Origin: Methylorubrum salsuginis
GTDB lineage: Bacteria > Pseudomonadota > Alphaproteobacteria > Rhizobiales > Beijerinckiaceae
Direction of reading: 5' to 3'
DNA: 64,000 nucleotides
Assembly (NCBI RefSeq): GCF_900114375.1
Contig: NZ_FOSV01000014.1
Location: 1 to 64,000, forward strand
Shown in pieces: positions 35,192-48,802 of the stretch. The notes beneath the pieces are model-generated. The model searched no databases. It had not been told where the DNA came from and was given only the letters and a program-made list of their open reading frames with translations. Both the position numbers and the translations under genes were made by a program. Numbering within the stretch: the first letter of the stretch is position 1; every line of letters starts with the position of its first letter.

Positions 35192-36592
35192 TCAGACGTG
35201 GATCGCGCGCTTGTCCACGGCCAGCGCCGCCTCCTTAACCGCCTCGGTCAGGGTCGGGTGGGCGTGGCAGGTGCGGGCGATGTCCTCGGCGGAGGCCGCG
35301 AACTCCATCGCCACGGCGACCTCGGCGATGAGGTTGCCGGCATCCGCCCCGACGATGTGGACGCCGAGCACCCGGTCGGTCGTCGCGTCGGCCAGGATCT
35401 TCACGAAGCCGTCGGTGGTGCCGTTGGCCTTGGCGCGGCCATTGGCCGTGAAGGGAAATTTGCCGGCTTTGTAAGCGATGCCGTCCTTCTTCAGCTCTTC
35501 CTCGGATTTGCCGACGGAGGCGACCTCGGGGAAGGTGTAGACGACGTTCGGGATCACGCCGTAATTCACGTGGCCCGCTTGGCCGGCGAGGATCTCGGCG
35601 ACCGCCACGCCCTCGTCCTCGGCCTTGTGGGCGAGCATCGGCCCGGCGATCACGTCGCCGATGGCGTAGATGCCGGTCACGTTGGTGGCGTAGTGGCTGT
35701 CGGTCTGGATGCGGCCCTTCTCGTCGGTGGCGATCCCGACCGTCTCCAGCCCGAGCCCCTCGGTGTAGGGCACGCGGCCGATGGCGACGAGCACCACGTC
35801 GGCCTCGATCTTCTCAGAATCACCGCCCTGTGCCGGCTCGACCGTGACGGTCGCGCCCTTCTTCGCCACCTCGACACCGGTCACCTTGGTCGAGAGCTTG
35901 AACACCATGCCCTGCTTGGCGAGGATGCGCTGGAACTGCTTCCCGACCTCGCCGTCCATGCCGGGCAGGACGCGGTCGAGATACTCGATCACCGTCACCT
36001 CGGCGCCGAGCCGGCGCCAGACCGAACCGAGTTCGAGGCCGATCACGCCCGCGCCGATCACCACGAGTTTTTTCGGCACCTGGGCGAGTTCCAGGGCGCC
36101 GGTGGAGGAGACCACGACCTTCTCGTCGATGGCGACGCCGGGCAGCCGGGTTACGTCGGAGCCGGTGGCAATGACGATGTTTTTCGTTTCCAGCAGGTGG
36201 TTGCCGCCGTCCTCGGCGATCACCTCGACGCGGCCCGCCCCGGCGATGCGCCCGCGGCCGTGATAGGCATCGACCTTGTTCTTCTTGAGCAGGAACTCGA
36301 CGCCCTTGGTGTTGCCGTCGACCCCGCCCTGCTTGAACGCCTGCATCTTCTTGAGGTCGAGCTTGGGCGTCCCGACGTCGATGCCCAATTCCGAAAAGTG
36401 CTTGTTGGCCTCCTCGAACGCTTCCGAGGCGTGCAGCAACGCTTTTGAGGGGATGCAGCCGACATTGAGGCAGGTGCCCCCGTGCGTCGCCCGCTTCTCC
36501 ACCACGGCGGTCTTCAGCCCGAGCTGGGCCGCCCGGATGGCGCAGACATAGCCCCCGGGGCCGGTGCCGATGACGACGAGATCGTAGGACAT
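35192..36592 (-). CDS. lpdA: Dihydrolipoyl dehydrogenase (E3)
   Basis: A 466-residue FAD flavoprotein that reoxidises the dihydrolipoyl arm of 2-oxo-acid dehydrogenases and reduces NAD+. The FAD site is [13 protein letters not shown] and the redox disulfide is Cys41/Cys46 in [13 protein letters not shown]. The NAD site is [16 protein letters not shown], and the active-site His-Glu pair is in [11 protein letters not shown] near the C-terminus. It is the last gene of the leftward TCA block, separated from sucB by a small membrane-protein gene, so it serves as E3 of the 2-oxoglutarate dehydrogenase complex and possibly others. Confidence 0.96.
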   Translation of the reverse strand: MSYDLVVIGTGPGGYVCAIRAAQLGLKTAVVEKRATHGGTCLNVGCIPSKALLHASEAFEEANKHFSELGIDVGTPKLDLKKMQAFKQGGVDGNTKGVEFLLKKNKVDAYHGRGRIAGAGRVEVIAEDGGNHLLETKNIVIATGSDVTRLPGVAIDEKVVVSSTGALELAQVPKKLVVIGAGVIGLELGSVWRRLGAEVTVIEYLDRVLPGMDGEVGKQFQRILAKQGMVFKLSTKVTGVEVAKKGATVTVEPAQGGDSEKIEADVVLVAIGRVPYTEGLGLETVGIATDEKGRIQTDSHYATNVTGIYAIGDVIAGPMLAHKAEDEGVAVAEILAGQAGHVNYGVIPNVVYTFPEVASVGKSEEELKKDGIAYKAGKFPFTANGRAKANGTTDGFVKILADATTDRVLGVHIVGADAGNLIAEVAVAMEFAASAEDIARTCHAHPTLTEAVKEAALAVDKRAIHV

Positions 36593-36600
36593 GCGGGCGA

Positions 36601-36762
36601 CTACCTAATACGGCGACGGAAGAAGCGGATCAGTCCGCGCGATGCAAAGTAAGCCACCGCGAGGACGAAACCCGGAATCGCAAAACTCAAGGCGGACCAT
36701 GCCAGCATCGGGAGCTGATCCGACGGATCAGCTCCTCCCGCGGCGAAGGCAGGCGCCAGCAC
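36601..36762 (-). CDS. 53-residue membrane protein between sucB and lpd
   Basis: The frame from GTG 36762 to TAG 36601 encodes 53 residues with a hydrophobic helix (about 19-40, [20 protein letters not shown]) and a very basic end, RFFRRRIR. It fills the gap between the sucB stop (36779) and the lpd start (36592) almost exactly. The start is uncertain; the internal ATG at residue 19 would give 35 residues. The gene content of the gap and the coherent membrane helix argue that it is real and co-transcribed. No family recognised. Confidence 0.5.
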   Translation of the reverse strand: MLAPAFAAGGADPSDQLPMLAWSALSFAIPGFVLAVAYFASRGLIRFFRRRIR

Positions 36763-36778
36763 GGCAGGTCGATGAGCC

Positions 36779-38104
36779 TCAGAGGTCGAGCACGAGCCGT
36801 GCCGGATCCTCCAGCGCCTCCTTGACCCGCACGAGGAAGGTCACGGCCTCCTTCCCGTCGACGATGCGGTGATCGTAGGACAGCGCCAGATACATCATCG
36901 GCCGCGCCTCGATCTTGCCGTTGCGCACGACCGGCCGCTCCTCGATGCGGTGCATGCCCAGAATGCCCGATTGGGGGGCGTTGAGGATCGGGGTCGACAT
37001 CAGCGAGCCGTAGATGCCGCCGTTGGTGATCGTGAAGGTGCCGCCCTGCATCTCCTCAATGGAGAGCTTGCCCTCGCGCGCCTTCTTGCCGAAACCGCTG
37101 ATCTTCTTCTCGATGCCGGCGATGGACAGGTCGTCGGCGTCGCGCACCACCGGCACGACGAGGCCCTTATCGGTGCCGACGGCGATGCCGATGTGGTAGT
37201 AGTTCTTGTAGACGAGGTCCTGCCCGTCGATCTCGGCGTTGACCGCCGGCACGTCCTTGAGCGCGCCGATCACCGCCTTGGTGAAGAAGCCCATGAAGCC
37301 GAGCTTCGTCCCGTGCTTCTTCTCGAACACGTCCTTGTACTGCGAGCGGAGCGCCATCACCGCGCCCATGTCCACGTCGTTGAACGTGGTCAGCATCGCG
37401 GCATTGTCCTGGGCGGACTTGAGGCGCTTGGCGATGGTCTGGCGGAGCTTGGTCATCCGCACCCGCTCCTCGCGGGCGGCGTCGTCCGGGGCGGACGGGG
37501 CGCGCGGCGGCGGCGGGGCCTTCGTCTCCTGAGCCGGGGCCTTGTCGCCACCGGTCTGTCCGCCCTTGGCGATGGCGGCCAGCATGTCGCCCTTGGTGGC
37601 GCGGCCGTCCTTGCCGCTGCCGTTGAGCGAGGCCGGATCGACGCCGGATTCGCGGGCGAGCTTGGCCACCGCTGGGCCGCTCTCGTCGGCGCCGCGGCCG
37701 GCGGCGGCGGGCGGGGCGTCACCGTGGCTGCCGTAGGAGGCCGACGATTCCTGGGCCGGCTTCTCGGCCTTGGTCTCGGCGGGTTCGGCGCTCTTCGGAG
37801 CCGCCTTCTCGGCCTTCGCCTCGGACTTCGTCTCCGACTTGGCCTCCGACTTGGCGGCACCCTGGCCGCCCTCGACGATCGAACCGAGCACCGCGCCGGG
37901 CTCCACCGTCTCGCCGTCCTTCACCAGGATCTCGCCGAGCTGGCCGGCGGCCGGGGCGTTGACCTCCAGCGTGACCTTGTCGGTCTCCAGTTCCACCAGG
38001 GGCTCGTCGGCGGCCACCGTGTCGCCGGGCTTCTTGAACCAGCGGCCGATCGTGGCCTCGCTCACGGATTCGCCGAGCGTCGGGACGAGGATGTCGGTTG
38101 CCAT
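36779..38104 (-). CDS. sucB: Dihydrolipoyllysine succinyltransferase (E2 of 2-oxoglutarate dehydrogenase)
   Basis: A 441-residue E2. The lipoyl domain (1-76) has lipoylated Lys43 in [11 protein letters not shown] charged linker follows ([20 protein letters not shown]). The peripheral-subunit-binding domain (about 140-175, [20 protein letters not shown]) binds E3. The catalytic domain (about 205-441) ends with [13 protein letters not shown], with catalytic His412 and Asp416. It transfers succinyl from the E1-derived lipoyl thioester to CoA. It is encoded 60 bases after the YciI-like gene and upstream of lpd, completing the complex with sucA. Confidence 0.96.
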   Translation of the reverse strand: MATDILVPTLGESVSEATIGRWFKKPGDTVAADEPLVELETDKVTLEVNAPAAGQLGEILVKDGETVEPGAVLGSIVEGGQGAAKSEAKSETKSEAKAEKAAPKSAEPAETKAEKPAQESSASYGSHGDAPPAAAGRGADESGPAVAKLARESGVDPASLNGSGKDGRATKGDMLAAIAKGGQTGGDKAPAQETKAPPPPRAPSAPDDAAREERVRMTKLRQTIAKRLKSAQDNAAMLTTFNDVDMGAVMALRSQYKDVFEKKHGTKLGFMGFFTKAVIGALKDVPAVNAEIDGQDLVYKNYYHIGIAVGTDKGLVVPVVRDADDLSIAGIEKKISGFGKKAREGKLSIEEMQGGTFTITNGGIYGSLMSTPILNAPQSGILGMHRIEERPVVRNGKIEARPMMYLALSYDHRIVDGKEAVTFLVRVKEALEDPARLVLDL

Positions 38105-38164
38105 GGTGTCTTCCGCCCCCTTGCGGGGGGCCTCCTGTTCAGGACCGGGTGACGGCGGCGGGCC

Positions 38165-38491
38165 TCACGGCTGCCGCAGGATCAAGGATGAAACGGGTGC
38201 GCTCGCGCAGGCGAAGCCGGCCGGCGCGGCGATGACGGGGTCGGCCTCGCCGAGGGCAACCGCGGACGCCTCGTCCTCGGCCTCGGCCTCGCCGAGAGCC
38301 AGCCCCCAAGTCTTTCCAGGCGTCGAACCGTCGCCGGGCTCGAACACCGGGCCCACGGTGATCGCCCTCCCCTCCCCCGCGCGCGCGATCCAGGAGGCCG
38401 CATGCTCGGAAAAGAACGCCTTCTCGGCCTCCGTCGCGTCGAACGGGAAGCTCGGATGCGGCGGGGTCAGGCGCAGGAGGAAGGTGGGCAT
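38165..38491 (-). CDS. YciI-like (YCII-related) protein within the sucA-sucB interval
   Basis: A 108-residue protein. MPTFLLRLTPPHPSFPFDAT and FFSEHAASWIARAGEGRAIT followed by VGPVFEPGD match the YCII-related fold, with the conserved His near residue 30. A GWGLALGEAEAEDEA-like strand-helix follows. The fold is a small ferredoxin-like barrel; some members are enzymes, but most have no known function. It starts 11 bases after the sucA stop and precedes sucB by 60 bases, so it is co-transcribed with the 2-oxoglutarate dehydrogenase genes. Confidence 0.75.
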   Translation of the reverse strand: MPTFLLRLTPPHPSFPFDATEAEKAFFSEHAASWIARAGEGRAITVGPVFEPGDGSTPGKTWGLALGEAEAEDEASAVALGEADPVIAAPAGFACASAPVSSLILRQP

Positions 38492-38502
38492 CGCCGGAAG
38501 AC

Positions 38503-41493
<2,991 letters not shown>

Positions 41494-41616
41494 GGCTGCC
41501 TGTCCTGTCCGCTCGGGCGACCCGCGCTCGGATGCGGGCGGCCACGGTGCAAATCCGATCCGGCGCGCCTCAAGGTTCGCGGAAGCCTAGAGCTCCGCGT
41601 CGCGCCTCCGGATGGG

Positions 41617-41640
41617 GTCGGGGCACGGATGCGCCCCGAC
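41617..41640. terminator. Hairpin between sucD and sucA
   Basis: An 8-bp perfect stem GTCGGGGC / GCCCCGAC (41617-41624 with 41633-41640) lies in the 221-base gap downstream of sucD and upstream of sucA. No T-run follows on the minus strand, so it may attenuate rather than stop transcription into sucA. Confidence 0.5.
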
Positions 41641-41714
41641 GATGTCTCTCATATGGGTCGCCCGACTTTGCGTGCGGCGCAACACAGCCGCGCGGAACCC
41701 CGTTACAGACCGCC

Positions 41715-42599
41715 TCAACCCTTCAGCACCTCGACCAGGGTGCGGCCGAGACGGGCCGGCGAGGGCGAGACGCGGATGCCCGCGGCCTCCATCGCCGCGA
41801 TCTTGTCCTCGGCGCCGCCCTTGCCGCCGGAGATGATCGCGCCCGCGTGACCCATGCGGCGGCCCGGAGGCGCCGTGCGGCCGGCGATGAAGCCGACCAT
41901 CGGCTTCTTGCGCCCGCGCTTGGCCTCGTCCGCCAGGAACTGCGCCGCCTCTTCCTCGGCCGAGCCGCCGATCTCGCCGATCATCACGATCGACTGGGTC
42001 TTCTCGTCGGCGAGGAACAGTTCGAGCATGTCGATGAACTCGGTGCCCTTCACCGGGTCGCCGCCGATGCCGACCGCGGTGGTCTGGCCGAGGCCTTCCA
42101 TCGTGGTCTGGAACACCGCCTCGTAGGTCAGCGTGCCGGAGCGCGAGACGATGCCGACATTGCCCGGCTTGAAGATGTTGGCCGGCATGATGCCGATCTT
42201 CGACTCGCCCGCGGTGACGACGCCGGGGCAGTTCGGGCCGATCAGCCGCGACTTCGAGCCTTCGAGCGCCCGCTTCACCCGCACCATGTCGAGCACCGGA
42301 ATGCCCTCCGTGATGCAGACGATCAGCGGGATTTCCGCCGCGATCGCCTCGCAGATCGCGTCCGCGGCGCCCGGCGGCGGCACGTAGACCACGGAAGCGT
42401 CGGCGCCGGTGGCCTCGCGGGCCTCGGCGACGGTGTCGAACACCGGCAGGCCGAGATGGGTCGAGCCGCCCTTACCCGGCGAGGTGCCGCCGACCATCTT
42501 GGTGCCGTAGGCGATGGCCTGCTCGGAGTGGAAGGTGCCGTTCTTGCCGGTGAAGCCCTGGCAGATGACCTTCGTGTTCTTGTCGATCAGGATGGACAT
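41715..42599 (-). CDS. sucD: Succinyl-CoA synthetase alpha subunit
   Basis: A 294-residue ADP-forming succinate-CoA ligase alpha subunit. The CoA-binding Rossmann region is near the N-terminus ([20 protein letters not shown]). The phosphorylated His251 is in [13 protein letters not shown], and [20 protein letters not shown] is typical. It forms the heterodimer with SucC, whose gene ends 8 bases upstream. It makes ATP or GTP from succinyl-CoA in the TCA cycle; in methylotrophs the same step also links to the serine-cycle carbon pool (general knowledge of such organisms). Confidence 0.96.
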   Translation of the reverse strand: MSILIDKNTKVICQGFTGKNGTFHSEQAIAYGTKMVGGTSPGKGGSTHLGLPVFDTVAEAREATGADASVVYVPPPGAADAICEAIAAEIPLIVCITEGIPVLDMVRVKRALEGSKSRLIGPNCPGVVTAGESKIGIMPANIFKPGNVGIVSRSGTLTYEAVFQTTMEGLGQTTAVGIGGDPVKGTEFIDMLELFLADEKTQSIVMIGEIGGSAEEEAAQFLADEAKRGRKKPMVGFIAGRTAPPGRRMGHAGAIISGGKGGAEDKIAAMEAAGIRVSPSPARLGRTLVEVLKG

Positions 42600-42607
42600 C
42601 GGTCAGC

Positions 42608-43804
42608 TCAGCCCTTCTTCACCGCGGCGACGATCTTCTGTGCGGCGTCGTCGAGATCGTCCGCGGGGATCACGTTGAGGCCCGAGCCCCGGATGATCGC
42701 CTTGCCTTCCTCGACGTTGGTGCCTTCCAGGCGCACGACGAGCGGGACTTCGAGGCCGACCGCCTTCACCGCCGCGATCACGCCGCGGGCGATGACGTCG
42801 CACTTCATGATCCCGCCGAAGATGTTGACGAGGATGCCCTTCACCTGCGGGTCGGCGGTGATGATCTTGAACGCCGCCGTGACCTTTTCCTCGGACGCAC
42901 CGCCACCGACATCCAAGAAGTTCGCCGGCTCCTCGCCGTAGAGCTTGATGATGTCGAGGGTGGCCATGGCCAGCCCCGCGCCGTTGACCATGCAGCCGAT
43001 GGTGCCGTCGAGCGCGATGTAGGCGAGGTCGTACTTGGAGGCCTCGATCTCCTTGGCGTCCTCCTCGGTCTCGTCGCGCAGGGCCACGATGTCCGGGTGC
43101 CGGTAGAGGGCGTTCGAATCGAAGGAGATCTTGGCGTCGAGGCACTTGAGATGGCCGTCGCCGGTGAGCACCAGCGGGTTGATCTCGAGCATGCTCATGT
43201 CCTTGGCCGTGAAGGCCGCGTAGAGCTTCTCGGTCAGCGCGCCGGCTTCCTTGGCCTGAGGGCCGGAGAGGCCGAGCGCCTTGGCCACCGCGCGGCCGTG
43301 ATGGGGCATGATCCCGGTGGCCGGATCGACCGAGAAGGTCACGATCTTCTCAGGGGTGTCGTGGGCGACCTGCTCGATATCCATGCCGCCCTCGGTCGAG
43401 ACCACGAAGGCGACCTGTCCGGTCTCGCGGTCCACCAGCATCGACAGGTAGAACTCGGCGGCGATGGCCGCGCCTTCCTCGATATAGAGGCGGTTGACCT
43501 GCTTGCCGGCGGGGCCGGTCTGGATCGTCACCAGGGTCTCGCCCAGCATCTCGCGGGCGAACTGGACCACCTCGTCCTTGGACTTGGTGACGCGCACGCC
43601 GCCCTTGGCGCCCTCGGGCGCGCCCTTGAAGGTCCCCTTGCCGCGTCCACCCGCATGGATCTGGCTCTTCACCACCCAGACCGGGCCGCCGAGTTCGTTG
43701 GCGGCGGCTTCCGCCTCCTCCGGCTTGAAGATCGCCACGCCCCGGGAGACGGGCAGGCCGAACTCCTTCAGAACGGCCTTGGCCTGGTATTCGTGGATAT
43801 TCAT
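42608..43804 (-). CDS. sucC: Succinyl-CoA synthetase beta subunit
   Basis: A 398-residue beta subunit with an ATP-grasp fold: [40 protein letters not shown] and the catalytic-core [20 protein letters not shown]. The C-terminal CoA-ligase domain shows [20 protein letters not shown]. It binds ADP or GDP and succinate. It heads the sucCD pair on the minus strand, following mdh by 110 bases. Confidence 0.96.
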   Translation of the reverse strand: MNIHEYQAKAVLKEFGLPVSRGVAIFKPEEAEAAANELGGPVWVVKSQIHAGGRGKGTFKGAPEGAKGGVRVTKSKDEVVQFAREMLGETLVTIQTGPAGKQVNRLYIEEGAAIAAEFYLSMLVDRETGQVAFVVSTEGGMDIEQVAHDTPEKIVTFSVDPATGIMPHHGRAVAKALGLSGPQAKEAGALTEKLYAAFTAKDMSMLEINPLVLTGDGHLKCLDAKISFDSNALYRHPDIVALRDETEEDAKEIEASKYDLAYIALDGTIGCMVNGAGLAMATLDIIKLYGEEPANFLDVGGGASEEKVTAAFKIITADPQVKGILVNIFGGIMKCDVIARGVIAAVKAVGLEVPLVVRLEGTNVEEGKAIIRGSGLNVIPADDLDDAAQKIVAAVKKG

Positions 43805-43914
43805 CGGGACCCCTCGAAGCGAACGGTGCGCTGCCCATAGCGAACGGAGTTCGAGTGCGCAAAGCTCTTTGCTGAAAGCTTCGCGCTACTCATAATTCAC
43901 TATTCACTTCGGTG

Positions 43915-45221
<1,307 letters not shown>

Positions 45222-45953
45222 TCAAAAAGTGCCGGTGCGCAGGGCCCGCTGGATCGACTGGATCACCGCGCCGAGGCGGGCGTCGAGCAGGTCGCGCGGC
45301 ACGTCCGAATCGTGCTGGATCGCCACCGGATGGGTGAAGCGGTAGCTCGCGTCGAAGATCACCGCGATGGCCCGCTCGCGGTCGCGGGCGGCGAACACGC
45401 CGGTGCCGATCCCCTCCTCGACGATGCGCTCCACCAGGGCCCGCAGCCGCACCCGGTGGCGCCGGGCGATGGGACGGGCCGCGACCGCGGCGTCGAGATG
45501 GACGGCGAAGAGATGCGGCTCGCGCACCAGCATCTCGCTCTGGGCCGTGGCGAGGGCGCCGAGGAAGCGCTCGATCTTGTCGTCGGCGGGATCCGGCGCG
45601 TCGGCGATGTCGGCCAGCTCTGTCTCCAGCTCGCGCAGCCAGCGCCCGGCGACCGCATCGAGCAGCGCGTCCTTCGAGGGGAAGTAGCGGTACACGTTGG
45701 CGTGGGTCATGCCGGCTTCCGCCGCCACCGCCACCACGGTGACCCGCTTGGGGCCGAGCCGGGCGAGGTGCTCGCTGGCGATGGCCAGGAGCCGCGCATC
45801 GGTGGAGATCGGCGTTGGGCGGGCCCGGGCGGCGGGACCGCTGAGACGGGGAGGTCGCGGATGACTCCCCCGTGGATCGTTTCCGGAAGGGACCGCCTCG
45901 CGGTCGCTGTCGTTCAGGGAGAAGGGGAGGGAAACGTTTCCGAACGGCAGCAT
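45222..45953 (-). CDS. TetR-family transcriptional regulator
   Basis: A 243-residue regulator. The helix-turn-helix is VTVVAVAAEAGMTHANVYRYFPSKDALLDA-like (about 85-113), preceded by an unusually long Pro/Arg-rich N-terminal arm of about 65 residues. The ligand-binding C-terminus is all-helical. Because TetR proteins normally start ~15 residues before the HTH, a later start is possible, but no better ribosome site was seen. It lies upstream of mdh on the same strand and is divergent from the aroK-aroB fusion; its target is not evident. Confidence 0.8.
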   Translation of the reverse strand: MLPFGNVSLPFSLNDSDREAVPSGNDPRGSHPRPPRLSGPAARARPTPISTDARLLAIASEHLARLGPKRVTVVAVAAEAGMTHANVYRYFPSKDALLDAVAGRWLRELETELADIADAPDPADDKIERFLGALATAQSEMLVREPHLFAVHLDAAVAARPIARRHRVRLRALVERIVEEGIGTGVFAARDRERAIAVIFDASYRFTHPVAIQHDSDVPRDLLDARLGAVIQSIQRALRTGTF

Positions 45954-46208
45954 GGTGTCCCGGGCACGGAGCGACAAGCGTGGGGGCACTCGACCGGACC
46001 CGGTCGAGAGCGGTGCCGTCCCACGCACGTACGACCCTTCCCCCCCGCGCCGCGCTTGGCAAGCCCGTTCGGCGCACGAATCGGTGCGAAGACTGCGCCC
46101 TTTTCGCTCAAAAGCTGCGGCGAGCCCCCGCGCAGGGCTTCCGGGAGCGCGGCCGGCACTGTACCGGGACGGCTTCGCCGCCTCGGCAAAACCGTCTATG
46201 ACCGCCCG

Positions 46209-47933
46209 ATGACCGTCCCCGAGACGTCGGCCTTCCCGCCCGGCGAACCGATCGAAGCGCGCCTGCGCCGTGGCCTCGGGGCCCGGTCGATCGTGCTCGT
46301 CGGCCTGATGGGGGCGGGCAAGAGCACGGTCGGGCGCCGCCTCGCCTCCCGGCTCGGGCTGATGTTCAAGGACGCCGATCACGAAATCGAAGCCGCGGCC
46401 AAGCTCACCATCGCGGACATCTTCGCTATCTACGGCGAGGCGAGCTTCCGCGAGGGGGAGGAGCGCGTCATCGCCCGCCTCCTGCGCGAGGGGCCGATGG
46501 TTCTGGCCACCGGCGGCGGCGCCTTCATGCGCGAGGCGACCCGCGCCCGAATCGCGGAAGGCGGCATCTCGGTCTGGCTCAAGGCCGACCTCGACGTGCT
46601 GATGCGCCGCGTGCGCAAGCGCACCACGCGCCCCCTCCTCCAGACCGAGGACCCCGAGGCGACGATGCGCGCCCTGATGGAACTGCGCCATCCGATCTAT
46701 GCCGGGGCCGACCTCACGGTGCTCTCCCGCGACGTGTCGCACGACCGGGTGGTGCAGGACGTGATGGAGGCCCTCGACCTCCACATGAACCCGTCCGCCC
46801 CCCGCTCGAGCCCCGCCATGTCACAACCCTTGCGTGTCAACGTTCCGCTCAACCAGGGCCGCGACTACGACATCCGCATCGGCCGCGGCCTGCTCGACGA
46901 GATCGGTCTCGAAGCCCGCGACCTCGGCGCGCGGGCGGCCGGCATCGTCACCGACGAGACCGTGGCCGGTCTCTACGGCGAGCGGGTGAAGGCGAGCCTG
47001 GAGGCGGCCGGTCTGCGCTGCGGGATCATCGCGGTGCCGCCGGGCGAGGCGTCCAAGAGTTACTCGGAGTTTGCCCGCGTCTGCGACGGGTTGCTGTCCC
47101 AAAAAATCGAGCGCGGCGACCTCGTGGTGGCGCTGGGCGGCGGCGTGGTCGGCGACCTCGCGGGCTTCGCGGCGGCGAGCCTGCGGCGGGGCGTGCGCTT
47201 CCTCCAGGCGCCGACGACGCTGCTCGCACAGGTTGATTCCTCCGTCGGCGGCAAGACCGGCATCAATTCGCCGCTGGGCAAGAACCTGATCGGCGCCTTT
47301 CACCAGCCGCGCCTCGTTCTGGCCGACACCGCGACTCTCGACACCCTGTCCGAGCGCGAGATGCGGGCGGGCTATGCCGAGGTGGCGAAGTACGGCCTGA
47401 TCGGCGATCCCGACTTCTTCGAATGGTGCGAGGCCAACTGGTCCGGCATCTTCGCCGGCGGCCCGGAGCGCGACGAGGCGGTCGCCGCCTGCTGCCGCGC
47501 CAAGGCCGGGGTGGTGGTGCGCGACGAGCGCGAGGACGGCGAGCGCGCCCTGCTCAATCTCGGCCACACCTTCGGCCACGCCCTGGAGCGGCTGACGGCC
47601 TACGATTCCGCCCGCCTCGTCCATGGCGAGGGCGTCGCCATCGGGCTGGCGCTGGCCTTCCGCTTCTCGGCCCGGCTCGGCCTTTGCCCCGGCCAGGATG
47701 CCGGCCGCGTCGCCAACCACCTGGCGCTCGCCGGCCTGCCGACCCGGCTGCAACAGGTGCCGGGCGGCGCGGGCGATCCCGACGCGCTCCTCGACGCCAT
47801 GGCCCAGGACAAGAAGGTCCGCGACGGGCGCCTCACCTTCATCCTCGCCCGCGGCATCGGCCAGAGCTTTATCGCGCCGGATATCGATGGGGGCGAGGTG
47901 CGGGCGTTCCTGGAGGACGAGCTGCGGGGTTAA
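46209..47933 (+). CDS. aroKB: Fused shikimate kinase / 3-dehydroquinate synthase
   Basis: A 574-residue protein carrying two shikimate-pathway enzymes in one uninterrupted frame. Residues about 25-195 are shikimate kinase: Walker A GLMGAGKST (32-40), shikimate-binding KDADHEIE and ATGGGAFMREATR. Residues 204-574 are 3-dehydroquinate synthase: PPGEASKSYSEFARV, VVALGGGVVGDLAGFAAASL, AQVDSSVGGKTGINSPLG and the zinc-binding LGHTFGHALE. A Pro/Ser-rich joint (NPSAPRSSPAMSQ) links them. In most alphaproteobacteria aroK and aroB are separate, adjacent genes; an internal ATG at 46818 could still make free AroB. Confidence 0.93.
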   Translation: MTVPETSAFPPGEPIEARLRRGLGARSIVLVGLMGAGKSTVGRRLASRLGLMFKDADHEIEAAAKLTIADIFAIYGEASFREGEERVIARLLREGPMVLATGGGAFMREATRARIAEGGISVWLKADLDVLMRRVRKRTTRPLLQTEDPEATMRALMELRHPIYAGADLTVLSRDVSHDRVVQDVMEALDLHMNPSAPRSSPAMSQPLRVNVPLNQGRDYDIRIGRGLLDEIGLEARDLGARAAGIVTDETVAGLYGERVKASLEAAGLRCGIIAVPPGEASKSYSEFARVCDGLLSQKIERGDLVVALGGGVVGDLAGFAAASLRRGVRFLQAPTTLLAQVDSSVGGKTGINSPLGKNLIGAFHQPRLVLADTATLDTLSEREMRAGYAEVAKYGLIGDPDFFEWCEANWSGIFAGGPERDEAVAACCRAKAGVVVRDEREDGERALLNLGHTFGHALERLTAYDSARLVHGEGVAIGLALAFRFSARLGLCPGQDAGRVANHLALAGLPTRLQQVPGGAGDPDALLDAMAQDKKVRDGRLTFILARGIGQSFIAPDIDGGEVRAFLEDELRG

Positions 47934-47939
47934 GCCCCC

Positions 47940-48659
47940 TCAGTCCCGCTTCAACCGCCGCCCGAAGATCGCCGTCCCGACGCGCACATGCGTCGCCCCC
48001 ATCTGGATCGCCGCCGGGTAATCCGCGCTCATCCCCATCGACAGGATCGGCAGCCCGTGCTCCCGCGCGATCCGGGCCAGCAGGGCGAAATGCGGCGAGG
48101 GCGGATCCTCGGCGGGCGGGATGCACATCAGCCCGTGGATCGCGAGCCCGTGGGTGTCGCGGCACTCTAAGAGCAGCGTCTCGACCTGATCGGGCGCGAC
48201 GCCGGCCTTCTGCGCCTCGTCGCCGGTATTGACCTGGATCAGGAGCTTCGGTGCCCGCCCGACCCGATCGATCTCCTTGGCCAGCGCCGCAGCGAGCGAG
48301 AGTCGGTCCAGCGAGTGGATCACGTCGAACAGGGCTACCGCGTCGCGGGCCTTGTTCGATTGCAGCGGGCCGACGAAGTGCAGTTCCGTGTCGGGGAACC
48401 GCTCCTTCAGCGCCGGCCACTTGGCGACCGATTCCTGCACGTAGTTCTCGCCGAACAGCCGTTGCCCGGCCTCCAGGGCCGGCAGGATGCCGTCCGCCGA
48501 CACGGTCTTCGAGATCGCGATGAGGTGGACGCTCTCCGGATCGCGCTCGCTGTCCTCCGCGGCGCGACGGATGCCGGCCCGCACTTCGGCCAATCCGGCG
48601 GCGACGTCGGCCTCGCCGACGGGAGGGAGGGTGTCGAGGGATGTCGAGTGTTCGCTCAT
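47940..48659 (-). CDS. yggS: YggS-family pyridoxal-phosphate homeostasis protein
   Basis: A 239-residue single-domain TIM-barrel PLP-binding protein. The PLP lysine is in [14 protein letters not shown], followed by [13 protein letters not shown] and the phosphate-binding [20 protein letters not shown]. The family (YggS/PROSC) buffers pyridoxal phosphate and affects amino-acid pools. ATG 48659 is the family-consistent start. It is convergent with aroKB (6 bases between stops) and divergent from leuS. Confidence 0.93.
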   Translation of the reverse strand: MSEHSTSLDTLPPVGEADVAAGLAEVRAGIRRAAEDSERDPESVHLIAISKTVSADGILPALEAGQRLFGENYVQESVAKWPALKERFPDTELHFVGPLQSNKARDAVALFDVIHSLDRLSLAAALAKEIDRVGRAPKLLIQVNTGDEAQKAGVAPDQVETLLLECRDTHGLAIHGLMCIPPAEDPPSPHFALLARIAREHGLPILSMGMSADYPAAIQMGATHVRVGTAIFGRRLKRD

Positions 48660-48802
48660 GCGCCTGTCCTGGGGCGGAGGCCGCCGGAGTTCAAGGCGCC
48701 CCCACCCTTTCATTGACCCGCGCCTCTCCGGATATGCTACGTGCCGGGCTCGTGGCGGCGGCCTCACGGCCCCGCCCTCCCCCGCTGATCCTGGCGCTCC
48801 GC

